A stretch of 47,494 bases of DNA from Oscillatoria sp. HE19RPO (lineage in GTDB: Bacteria; Cyanobacteriota; Cyanobacteriia; Cyanobacteriales; Laspinemataceae): assembly GCF_024220515.1 (NCBI RefSeq), contig NZ_JAMXOT010000033.1, positions 1 through 47,494 of the forward strand, read 5' to 3'. Positions 16,972 to 24,511 of this stretch are shown in pieces. Below the pieces are notes generated by a model, which was given only the letters and a program-made list of their open reading frames with translations, had not been told where the DNA came from and did no database searches. Each line of letters opens with the position of its first letter. Position 1 is the first letter of the stretch. Position numbers and translations under genes: made by a program.

Positions 16972-18567
16972 TCATCTCAAACCCAATGGGTTGCATATCT
17001 TCAAATTGAATAGGCAAAAGCGAGGATCGATTGGATTACCATCAACACTGAAATTGACCATATCTGTCAGATTCGGCAACTGGGCTATATCTTTAATTTC
17101 ATTGTTACTAAGGTGAAGGTGTTTCAACTGTGTCAAACTGGCTAAAGGGGCTACGTCTTTTATTTCATTGTCACCAAGCTGAAGAAATGTCAACTGTGTC
17201 AGATTGGCTAACGGGGCTACGTCTTTAATTTGATTTTGATAAAGGTCAAGAATTGTCAACTCGGTCAAACTGCCTAAAGGGGCTACGTCTTTTATTTCAT
17301 TGTCACTAAGCTGAAGAGATGTCAACTCGGTCAAACTGGCTAAAGGGGCTACGTCTTTTATTTCATTGTTACTAAGCTGAAGGCTTTTCAACTGTGTCAA
17401 ACTGGCTAAAGGGGCTACGTCTTTTATTTCATTGTAACGGAGGTCAAGGTCTTCTGTCAGATTGGTCAAACTGGCTAAAGGGGCTACGTCTTTTATTTCA
17501 TTGTCACTAAGGTTAAGAACTGTCAACTGTGTCAGATTGGCTAACGGGGCTATGTCTTTAATTTGATTTTGATAAAGCTCAAGAGATGTCAGATTGGTTA
17601 GACTTGATAACGGTGCTAAATTGACAATTTTATTGTTACCAATGCGAAGCTCCATCACCTTAGTGAGACCTTTTAAAGGGGCTAAATCTTCAATTTCATT
17701 ACTACTGAGATAAAGCCGTGTTAGCTTGGTCATACTTACTAACGAAGCCACGTCTTTAATTTGATTACCATCAAGCCAAAGCGATTTCAAATTAGTCAGC
17801 TTCGCTAACGGGGCTACGTCTTCAATTTGATTGCCACTAAGATGAAGCTGTGTCAGTTTGGTCAGACTAGCGAAGGATGCCACCTCTCCAATTTTATTTT
17901 TATCGAGCCAAAGCACTTCCAAGTTAGTCAAATTCGTTAATGGCGCTACGTCTTCAATTTGATTGTCACCGATAGCAAGGAATTTCAGATTAGTCAAATT
18001 GGCTAACGGGCCTATGTCTTTAATTTTGCCATCTAGGCGATATCCGTTATCGAGGTCAAGGTGTGTCAGATTGGTCAAACTAGCTAATGGAGCTAGGTCT
18101 TTAATTTTCTTATTATCACTAAGGTCAAGCCATTCCAAGTTAGTCAGACCCGCTAACGGGGTTATATCTTCAATTTGATTATTATTCAGGTCAAGCCCTT
18201 TCAAGTTAGTCAGACCCGCTAACGGGGCGATATCTTCAATTTCATTGATATATAGGTTAAGGACTTCCAAGTTGGTCAGACCCGCTAACGGGGCGATGTC
18301 TTTAATTTCATCACCTAAGATACTGAGTTCTGTCAGTTTGCTGAGGCTCTCTTGAGCCCGATCGCACTCTTGAGTTTCCGCTTCCTTTAATAGCACTTCC
18401 ACCGTATGCTTTGCATCGGGACTCAAGCTCTCTTGGTTTTGACACCACTCAATAAAAGTTTCAAAGGTTGGAAAAGTTTTTGACTGATCTGGTTGAGGTA
18501 AGTCACTTTTGCCACAAGCTGTTGTAATCAGAAGCGACAGCAAGCCAAAGGTAAGTAGTTTCTTCAT
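16972..18567 (-). CDS. Leucine-rich-repeat lipoprotein (internalin-like)
   Basis: A 531-residue protein with a lipoprotein-type signal peptide: MKKLLTFGLLSLLITTACGK puts the lipidated Cys at residue 18 (the -3 Thr is slightly unusual). After a helical cap (about 30-75) come about 20 leucine-rich repeats of 22 residues of the SDS22/internalin type, consensus LTxLxxLxLxxNxIKDVAPLAS. Two repeats are longer (23 and 27 residues). A capping segment with two Cys follows (FCLFNLKICNP). It should be a surface- or periplasm-facing binding protein of unknown ligand. The DNA repeats at 66 bp are very similar in the second half, pointing to recent unit duplication. It sits 13 bp downstream of the truncated hydrolase gene and between two transposase remnants. 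Confidence 0.88.
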   Translation of the reverse strand: MKKLLTFGLLSLLITTACGKSDLPQPDQSKTFPTFETFIEWCQNQESLSPDAKHTVEVLLKEAETQECDRAQESLSKLTELSILGDEIKDIAPLAGLTNLEVLNLYINEIEDIAPLAGLTNLKGLDLNNNQIEDITPLAGLTNLEWLDLSDNKKIKDLAPLASLTNLTHLDLDNGYRLDGKIKDIGPLANLTNLKFLAIGDNQIEDVAPLTNLTNLEVLWLDKNKIGEVASFASLTKLTQLHLSGNQIEDVAPLAKLTNLKSLWLDGNQIKDVASLVSMTKLTRLYLSSNEIEDLAPLKGLTKVMELRIGNNKIVNLAPLSSLTNLTSLELYQNQIKDIAPLANLTQLTVLNLSDNEIKDVAPLASLTNLTEDLDLRYNEIKDVAPLASLTQLKSLQLSNNEIKDVAPLASLTELTSLQLSDNEIKDVAPLGSLTELTILDLYQNQIKDVAPLANLTQLTFLQLGDNEIKDVAPLASLTQLKHLHLSNNEIKDIAQLPNLTDMVNFSVDGNPIDPRFCLFNLKICNPLGLR

Positions 18568-18580
18568 GTTTCTGTTATTT

Positions 18581-19006
18581 TCACCTCGGTAATTTGAGAA
18601 GTTTGCGAATTAAACCAATGGTTAATCCAGGTAGTTCTAACTGTGTGGTTAAGCCGACATCTTCAATCTGTTGAAAAATCCGAACGGCAGTGGGGTTGAT
18701 GTTAGCCAACCGCTGACCAATTTCAGGATTGGTAAATTGAGATTGCCGACCCCAGATAATGGCGGTGGGGACGGTGAGTTGGTTCATGTACAGAAATAGA
18801 TCGAAGCAGAGATCGCCTCGGACCAAGGAAAAGGCTGCATATTCGCTATTGGGTTGTTTGGCAGATTCTAGGTAGGCTTCAACGATTTCCTCATCTATGC
18901 GGTTGAGTTGGGCAAATTGGCGAATTTCTAAGAAGTGACGAATTCCCGACGGGTTGGTGATGGCGACATTATAGAAGAAGCGATCGAGTATTGGGTTTTT
19001 CACCAC
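18581..19006 (-). pseudogene. C-terminal half of an alpha/beta hydrolase, N-terminus lost
   Basis: The 141 codons from a GTG at 19006 encode the cap and last third of an alpha/beta-fold hydrolase: a helical cap region (RHFLEIRQFAQLNRIDEEIV), the VPTAIIWGRQSQFTNPEIG strand-turn that normally follows the cap, and a degraded catalytic-His region (IEDVGLTTQLELPGLTIGLI). The nucleophile elbow (GxSxG) and the oxyanion strand that belong to the first ~150 residues are absent. Upstream the frame continues with unrelated residues to a stop at 19079-19081, and a transposase remnant begins about 80 bp beyond. So it is most likely the residue of a larger gene cut by the insertion event. It may still be transcribed into the LRR gene 13 bp downstream. 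Confidence 0.65.
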
Positions 19007-19159
19007 TTGGACAAAAAAAATGAATTCCCAAGTGTTCGTAATTGTCAGTTTAATAGTAGCAGATTCTGGATCGAGCCGTCAGATCTCAATGGTTGTTGGT
19101 TATTCGGTTCAAACAACTAATAACCAATAACTAATGTAAATTTAAATAAATTTTTCCGT

Positions 19160-19378
19160 GGTTTCGGGGGAATAGCTATTTTCGTCTGGGTCTTGAGTGG
19201 GTTCGCTCTGCTCTTGCTCAAGGTTTGCGCTTCATTCGACAAGTTGTTTTTACTTCTAATTCTGACCCTGACCCGGCTATGGCTTCTCGCTCTGAGCATC
19301 GGCTTCGCTCTCAATGGCTTGAGTTCCAGGTCTACTCTTTTTCTTACTCCCCTGAGTAATCTTGTGTCAGTCAATCAG
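19160..19378 (+). mobile_element. Insertion-sequence remnant, copy 2 (direct repeat of copy 1)
   Basis: This 219-bp stretch matches 16746-16965 closely and in the same orientation, including the transposase C-terminal reading FRGNSYFRLGLEWVRSALAQ and SNSDPDPAMASRSEHRLRSQ, ending FSYSPE-stop, and the terminal GTCAGTCAATCAG. Here the frame is intact to a TAA near 19358, whereas copy 1 is shifted near its end. The left end is missing, truncated just after AATTTTTCCGT. The two copies bracket a 2.2-kb segment with the LRR gene and hydrolase remnant. Confidence 0.55.
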
Positions 19379-19381
19379 CGT

Positions 19382-19598
19382 TAGGGCTTTAGAATGAACC
19401 CTGTCAAGGTGTACTTGTAGGGGCGCTGAGGGCGATCGCCTCTACAAAGGGCGCTTCCCGAAGCGCCCCTACATTCCATCCCTCTTTTTCGTCATGAACT
19501 TGACAATTTGGACTGGCGAAAAACGAATCGCCCCTACAGGAAACAACGATTTTTCATAGATTCAATTTACCACCTTGACAGGGCTAGGGCTTTAGAAT
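19382..19598. mobile_element. 189-bp palindromic element bounded by 14-bp direct repeats
   Basis: TAGGGCTTTAGAAT is present at 19382-19395 and again at 19585-19598. Between them, the element has inverted ends CCCTGTCAAGGTG (19399-19411) and CACCTTGACAGGG (19571-19583) and an internal GTAGGGGCG... hairpin with HIP1. No ORF. The arrangement looks like a non-autonomous element with its target duplication; 14 bp would be long for one. Confidence 0.7.
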
Positions 19599-19725
19599 CG
19601 ATGTCCGCAAACATCCTATAGACGAAATGATGACAGCCGGGAAGACTCAATTCCTGACTGTCCGACCCTACCAAGGGCAGCAAGGCACCTGTTAGACTGG
19701 AACGGTAAAAAAATTGGTACTCAGT

Positions 19726-20568
19726 ATGGTGAAGTCTACAGTTGCGCTTCTAGTCACGATGTTAGGCACTGTAGTGATGGGATTGCCTGCGATCGCCCAA
19801 CCCGAACTAGAGTTCAACTCCCAAACCCCCTCCTTCGAGGATAGTCTTTCCCTGGGCAATATTCGCGTTCAAGTGAATTATGAAGCCAGTGAAACTCTGT
19901 TTGAAAGTGATGTTAATTACATTCTGTATTATCAAGACCAAGCCCAACTTCAAGAGCAACGCTCAGAATTCATGCTCGGTAAAATCTGGCTCCAGGATTT
20001 AACGGGTGATGACAATGCCGAGGTAATTGTTGAAACCTACAGCGGTGGTGCTCACTGCTGTACCAGCCACGAAGTCTACACATGGACAGGGGAAGAGTTT
20101 GAAGAAATCGACTTCGGCTATAGGGATGGAAATGGCGGCGAGTTTCAAGATTTGGATAACGATGAAGTCTTTGAATACTTAACTTTTGACGGGGCATTTT
20201 TATATGCCTTTAGTTCCTACGCAGGCTCATTTCCTCCCTCTCAAATCCTCCGCATTGGTAATAATGGCTTGGAGGATGTCACCCGTGAATATCCTGAGCG
20301 ATTGCGGGGTACGGCATGGCAAATGTATCAAAGCATTCAAAGCCGAGACTATGAATTGAATGGAATTTTAGCCGGTTATGTTGCTCAAAAAATGCTTTTA
20401 GGGGAATTTGAGGAAGGCTGGGAATTCATGTTAGCCCGCTACGATCGCACCTCAGATCAGGGTCTCGATATCCGTAACAGCAAAGGCGAAGTGATCGGTC
20501 AATATCCCGATTTTCCCACCGCATTACGGGCCTTTTTAACAGAGAACGGGTATTTTTTATCCCCGTAG
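19726..20568 (+). CDS. Secreted hypothetical protein with Asp-rich (VCBS/EF-hand-like) motifs
   Basis: A 280-residue exported protein. The first 25 residues are a Sec signal peptide (KSTVALLVTMLGTVVMGLPA) with likely cleavage after AIA before QPELEF. The mature part has two Asp-rich loops, DLTGDDNAEVIVETYSGGAH (about 94-113) and FQDLDNDEVFEYLTFD (about 142-157), which resemble FG-GAP/VCBS calcium-loop blades, and an adjacent Cys pair (HCCTSHEVYTW). The C-terminal half (LRGTAWQMYQSIQSRDYELN onwards) is helical. I recognise it only as a cyanobacterial secreted family of unknown role. The frame opens at a TTG four codons upstream; ATG at 19726 gives the cleaner signal peptide. Confidence 0.75.
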   Translation: MVKSTVALLVTMLGTVVMGLPAIAQPELEFNSQTPSFEDSLSLGNIRVQVNYEASETLFESDVNYILYYQDQAQLQEQRSEFMLGKIWLQDLTGDDNAEVIVETYSGGAHCCTSHEVYTWTGEEFEEIDFGYRDGNGGEFQDLDNDEVFEYLTFDGAFLYAFSSYAGSFPPSQILRIGNNGLEDVTREYPERLRGTAWQMYQSIQSRDYELNGILAGYVAQKMLLGEFEEGWEFMLARYDRTSDQGLDIRNSKGEVIGQYPDFPTALRAFLTENGYFLSP

Positions 20569-20849
20569 ACATAACGCCAGCAGGGGGTTAGTCCTCCAGG
20601 AGGTTATGACTGAGACCAATATGAATCAGAGGGTTCGGGCTGATTGACTCACAAAAGAAAGAGTAAAGATGAAGAATTTAAACTGCTTTATCTCATCTTT
20701 AAAAAGAGGGAAGCTTGAGCAATTTATGAAGCATTCAAGGTTGACGGGGTTGGCCGGATCCTCGCCATTGTTCCCCAGCGATCGCCTAAATTCTCGCCCA
20801 AAAAACGGTAAAATCAAGTATTCCAAATCCCTCTGCACCCTGAAATCCC

Positions 20850-21674
20850 GTGGCTAAACAACGACTCGACACCCTGTTAGTAGAAAAAAACCTCTGTTCC
20901 TCCAGGCAGCAGGCACAGCGGTTCATTCGGGCTGGGGAAGTCAGGGTGAATGGGCAACTCCTGGATAAACCAGGGACCGAAGTCGATATCAATGCCGAAC
21001 TTCATATCAAAGAGCGATCGCGCTTTGTCTCCCGAGGCGGCGAAAAACTAGCCAAAGCCTTGGAAACCTTTCCCATTCCCGTGAGCAGTCGCCTCTGTCT
21101 CGATGGTGGCATTTCCACTGGAGGCTTTACCGACTGCTTGCTGCAAGCTGGGGCTAAACTCGTCTATGGCATTGATGTCGGCTATGGACAAGTGGATTGG
21201 GGACTGCGTAACGACCCCCGGGTAATTTTGCGCGAACGCACTAATTTGCGGTATTTGACCCAGGCGGATTTGTATGAGTCTGAAGAGAATCTGCCGGATT
21301 TGGGGGTGGTGGATGTCTCGTTTATTTCCCTGACCAAGATATTACCGGCCTTATGGGAATTGCTGGTGTCTCCCCGAGAATTAGTCTTGTTGGTCAAACC
21401 TCAGTTTGAAGTGGGCCGATCGCGGGTGGGGAAAAAAGGCGTCGTCCGGGATCCAGCAGACCATACCGATGCAATTTTCCAAGTTTTGCAAGCGGCACTA
21501 GAACTGGGTTGGGGTTATGGGGGGTTAACTTGGTCTCCCATCAGTGGTCCAGCGGGAAATATTGAGTATTTATTGTGGTTAAAGATGGCAAGCGAGACCC
21601 CCGCACCGGATAAAGCGGCGATCGGCCAGATGGCAAAACAGGCGCAACAAATCTCCAAAAAACCCGCAGGCTGA
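20850..21674 (+). CDS. tlyA: TlyA-family rRNA 2'-O-methyltransferase
   Basis: A 274-residue protein with an N-terminal S4 RNA-binding domain (RLDTLLVEKNLCSSRQQAQR, residues 4-23, to about 60) and an FtsJ/RrmJ-like methyltransferase domain. The SAM-binding loop is LCLDGGISTGGFTDCLLQAG near 84-103, followed by the GIDVGYGQ acidic strand, DVSFISLTKILP and the catalytic lysine in LLVKPQFEVGR. TlyA methylates 2'-O of rRNA cytidines in other bacteria and was once called a hemolysin. The start is GTG at 20850. The last residues (KKPAG) and the stop are written by a dispersed repeat, and the terminal 70 bp of the gene is copied twice more downstream, so the C-terminus has been remodelled. Confidence 0.92.
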   Translation: MAKQRLDTLLVEKNLCSSRQQAQRFIRAGEVRVNGQLLDKPGTEVDINAELHIKERSRFVSRGGEKLAKALETFPIPVSSRLCLDGGISTGGFTDCLLQAGAKLVYGIDVGYGQVDWGLRNDPRVILRERTNLRYLTQADLYESEENLPDLGVVDVSFISLTKILPALWELLVSPRELVLLVKPQFEVGRSRVGKKGVVRDPADHTDAIFQVLQAALELGWGYGGLTWSPISGPAGNIEYLLWLKMASETPAPDKAAIGQMAKQAQQISKKPAG

Positions 21675-21953
21675 AGCCTGGGGCTATACGGACGAAGCCC
21701 GCCTGCGCGGGCTGAACCCCTACACCGGATAAAGCAGCGATCGCCCTGATGGCAAAACAGGCGCAACAAATCTCCAAAAAACCCGCAGGCTGAAGCCCGG
21801 AGGCTACACGGACGAAGCCCGCCTGCGCGGGCTGAACCCCTGCACCGGATAAAGCAGCGATCGCCCAGATGGCAAAACAGGCGCAACAAATCTCCAAAAA
21901 ACCCGCAGGCTGAAGCCTGGGGCTATACGGACGAAGCCCGCCTGCGCGGGCTG
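21603..21953 (+). repeat. Tandem triplication of the tlyA 3' end plus a family A repeat core (unit ~120 bp)
   Basis: Three units begin at about 21603, 21722 and 21842 (period 119 then 120 bp). Each contains the tlyA C-terminal codons (from CACCGGATAAAGC through CAAATCTCCAAAAAACCCGC) and then the repeat core with hairpins CAGGCTGAAGCCTG and AGCCCGCCTGCGCGGGCT. Only the first unit belongs to the intact gene. Differences are few (GCGGCGATCGG versus GCAGCGATCGC), so the duplication is recent. Confidence 0.92.
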
Positions 21954-22051
21954 AAGAGAAAAATAAAAACTTGTTTAGGTGCGATCGCATCACATTTGGA
22001 TGATTTATTTGTTGGAATACTCTACGCTGTTGCTGTACAGGCGATCGCCCC

Positions 22052-22280
22052 TGATACCAAATCCGGTTGTCAAAAGTCGGTTTTCTCTTCAGCCCGCGCA
22101 GGCGGGCTTTGTCCTGTGAGCCTCCAGGCTTCAGCCTGCGGGTTTTTATTTCAGCCCGCGCACGCAGGCGGGCTTCGTCCGTATAGCCCCTTGACGCTGC
22201 GGGTTTTTATTTTACTCTTCAGCCCGCGCAGGCGGGCTTCGTCCTGTGAGCCTCCAGGCTTCAGCCTGCGGGTTTTTATT
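22052..22280 (-). repeat. Family A repeat: terminus plus three inverted-orientation core copies
   Basis: The terminus TGATACCAAATCCGGTTGTC sits at 22052-22071, followed by AAAAGTCGGTTTTC. Three core copies in the opposite orientation to those after tlyA lie at 22090-22150, 22152-22212 and 22220-22280; each ends in GCGGGTTTTTATT, i.e. a stem followed by a T-rich tract. The last base abuts the coaT stop codon (22281-22283). In plus orientation these would work as terminators for tlyA read-through. Confidence 0.85.
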
Positions 22281-24215
22281 TCACGCCCTCAGCATCCGCA
22301 AACCGTTGAGGGTGACCAGCAAAGTCGAACCTTCGTGACCCAGCACCCCAGCAGGTAGAGTGAGTTCCCCCAGGAAATTGGCCACCATCAGCAGACTAAT
22401 AGAAACCAGAGCCAGGGTAATATTTTGCCGAATGATTTGCTGGGAGCGTTGACCGATGACAATGGCCTGCTCTAGCTTTTCTAGGCGATCGGCCATCAGC
22501 ACAATGTCCGCAGTCTCCAGGGCCACGTCTGACCCGGCTGTACCCATAGCAATGCCCACCGAGGCTTGAGCCAGGGCCGGGGCATCGTTAATGCCATCCC
22601 CCACCATCGCGACGATGCCGTACTGCTGTTGCAGACGCTTGATCACCTCAACTTTATCTTCCGGCAGCAGGTCGGCATAGACCTCGGTGACACCCGTTTC
22701 AGTTGCCACAGTTTGGGCGGTGGCGCGGTTGTCGCCGGTCAACATCACCGTGGCTGCAATGCCCCGATGTCGCAGGGTTTGGAGTAACTGAGCCGACTGG
22801 GGTCGCACCTGATCGGCCACGGCCAGCAAGCCTAAAACCTGCTGCTGACGGCGCACCCAGATCACGGTTTTGCCTGCTGCCTCTAGCCGTTGACTGGCTT
22901 GCACCAGGGTCGGGTCTATGGGGGTAGCTAGGTCCGTGGAGATATAGGCCAGCTTGCCCACCTGCATCGGTAGCCCATCCAGTTCACCGCTAATGCCTCT
23001 GCCGATGCTGGCTTGGACTGCTGCGGCTGGGTGTAGTGGAATCTGGCCCTGGTGGGCGGCAGAGACCACGGCCTGGGCGATGGGGTGTTCGGAGTAGGTT
23101 TCTAGGGAGGCGGCGATTTGCAGCAGTTGTTCTGGGGTGATGCCGGGGGCGGGAATTTGGTCGCTGACATTCAACAGGCCGGTGGTGAGGGTTCCGGTTT
23201 TGTCAAAGGCGATCGCCTTGACCTGGCCAATGGTTTCTAGCAGGGCACCATCTTTGAAGAGAATCCCCTGTCTCGCCCCCCGGGCAATCCCCGACAGCAG
23301 GGCGGGCATAATCGACGCCATCAGGGCACAGGGGGAGGCGACCACCAAAAACACTAACGCCCGGTAGATGGTGATGTCCCAAGCCCAGCCCAGGATCAGG
23401 GGCGGCAGGGTAGCCAGCAGGACCCCGGCCCCAACAATCACCCGAGCGTAGCCCCGCTCAAACCGCTCTAAAAATTGTTGGGAGGGGGGTTGACTGGTTT
23501 TGGCTTGCTCCACTAGCTGAATCACGCGCTGAATCAGACTGCTTTCTGGGGGTTTATGCAAATCGACCAGCAGCACACCGCTACCGTTGATGGTGCCCGC
23601 AAACACTTCATCGCCCCTGGTTTTTTCCACCGGAATCGATTCCCCGGTGATGGGGGCTTGGTTGACGGTGCTATCGCCTTGCGCTACTAAGCCATCGGTG
23701 GGGATGAGGTCGCCCGGTTTGATTAAGATGCGATCGCCCACCCGCAAATCCGCCGTAGCCACCTGCTTTTCCTGCCCCTGCACCAACACCCGGGCAGTAT
23801 CCGGCGTTAACTGCATCAGGCTGCGAATATTGCGCTCAGTGCGATGCATAGCGATGTCTTCCAATGCACCGCTGAGAGCAAAAATCAAAATCAGCACTGC
23901 CCCATCCACCAGCAAGTGGTAATCCTGCTGCCACAGCCCCAAAGCCGCCGCCCCTAGGGCCGCCACAATCATCAGCAAATCTACATCCAGTTCGCGCTCT
24001 TGCCACAGAGTGGTCAAGCCCTCCCGAGCACTGCTATACCCACCAATCACGTAGGCAGCAAACAGCACCCAGACTCCAAACCCCAGCCAATGCATCTGGA
24101 GCGCCAGCCAGCCCAACAGCGTTAAGCCAGCGCAGAATCCGGCGGCGATCGCCTCTGGGTAGGTCTGCACCCAAGCGGGCAGCCTTTTTTGCAAGGGGAG
24201 GGGAATGTAAACCAT
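22281..24215 (-). CDS. coaT: Cobalt-efflux P1B-4-type ATPase (CoaT)
   Basis: A 644-residue metal-exporting P-type ATPase at the cytoplasmic membrane. The metal-site motif is SPC (VVASPCALMASIMPALL), not CPC, and the last membrane helix has HEGSTLLVTLNGLRML; both are marks of the P1B-4 (Co2+-type) group. There is no N-terminal heavy-metal-associated domain. The phosphorylation site AFDKTGTLTTG, the ITGESIPVEK actuator loop, the SEHPIAQAV nucleotide-domain motif and the MVGDGINDAPAL hinge are intact. It diverges from coaR, whose product is its expected activator, and has a MerR-type promoter with a 20-bp spacer. By eye the gene is GC-richer than its neighbours, consistent with acquisition. The stop abuts a repeat. 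Confidence 0.92.
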   Translation of the reverse strand: MVYIPLPLQKRLPAWVQTYPEAIAAGFCAGLTLLGWLALQMHWLGFGVWVLFAAYVIGGYSSAREGLTTLWQERELDVDLLMIVAALGAAALGLWQQDYHLLVDGAVLILIFALSGALEDIAMHRTERNIRSLMQLTPDTARVLVQGQEKQVATADLRVGDRILIKPGDLIPTDGLVAQGDSTVNQAPITGESIPVEKTRGDEVFAGTINGSGVLLVDLHKPPESSLIQRVIQLVEQAKTSQPPSQQFLERFERGYARVIVGAGVLLATLPPLILGWAWDITIYRALVFLVVASPCALMASIMPALLSGIARGARQGILFKDGALLETIGQVKAIAFDKTGTLTTGLLNVSDQIPAPGITPEQLLQIAASLETYSEHPIAQAVVSAAHQGQIPLHPAAAVQASIGRGISGELDGLPMQVGKLAYISTDLATPIDPTLVQASQRLEAAGKTVIWVRRQQQVLGLLAVADQVRPQSAQLLQTLRHRGIAATVMLTGDNRATAQTVATETGVTEVYADLLPEDKVEVIKRLQQQYGIVAMVGDGINDAPALAQASVGIAMGTAGSDVALETADIVLMADRLEKLEQAIVIGQRSQQIIRQNITLALVSISLLMVANFLGELTLPAGVLGHEGSTLLVTLNGLRMLRA

Positions 24216-24244
24216 GAGACAGAGCTTTGAGGAAGAACTCTTTT

Positions 24245-24276
24245 AGGGTAAACCTTGACATTAATGGCAATGTCAA
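24245..24276 (-). promoter_or_regulatory. MerR-type coaT promoter/operator
   Basis: On the minus strand TTGACA (24271-24276) and TACCCT (24245-24250) are separated by exactly 20 bp, TTGCCATTAATGTCAAGGTT, the over-long spacing that MerR-family activators correct. The dyad CTTGACATT...AATGTCAAG lies across the -35 and spacer. This is the expected CoaR binding site. Confidence 0.85.
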
Positions 24277-24333
24277 GCTCAAGCGCAAATGTTTTAGCTA
24301 TTCTAGGACCTACCCATAGTTTTGAGCACCCAT

Positions 24334-24375
24334 CCTAAATGTAGAGGCGATTCGCGAATCGCCTCTACATTTAGG
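24334..24375. repeat. 42-bp perfect palindrome (family C core)
   Basis: Bases 24334-24375 are a perfect 21+21 palindrome with the centre GGCGATTCGCGAATCGCC and no loop. To its right GTAAGTCCTGT (24395-24405) matches the right end of the element at 39573-39702, so this is another copy of that family inserted in the coaT-coaR intergenic region. Confidence 0.88.
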
Positions 24376-24451
24376 GTTCAATTTGAAAGATTGCGTAAGT
24401 CCTGTATGGGTTTGCGGTAATGGCGAAAAACAGCAACCCTTGACCTTGAAC

Positions 24452-24490
24452 ATTGACATTGATGTTAAACATTGATGTTAATGTCAAGGT
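24452..24490 (+). promoter_or_regulatory. Second TTGACATT dyad upstream of coaR
   Basis: ATTGACATTGATG begins near 24452 and AATGTCAAGG ends near 24489, with the direct repeat CATTGATGTTAA twice in between. It repeats the half-site found at the coaT promoter, so CoaR probably binds here too and controls its own gene. I could not place a -10 with confidence. Confidence 0.55.
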
Positions 24491-24511
24491 AATAACGACA
24501 ATACTGCCCTC

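Noticed and set aside
21515-22358. Several repetitive frames (residues such as SARAGGLRPYSPRLQPAG)
   Set aside because: They are reading frames through the family A repeat cores, repeated wherever the core occurs.
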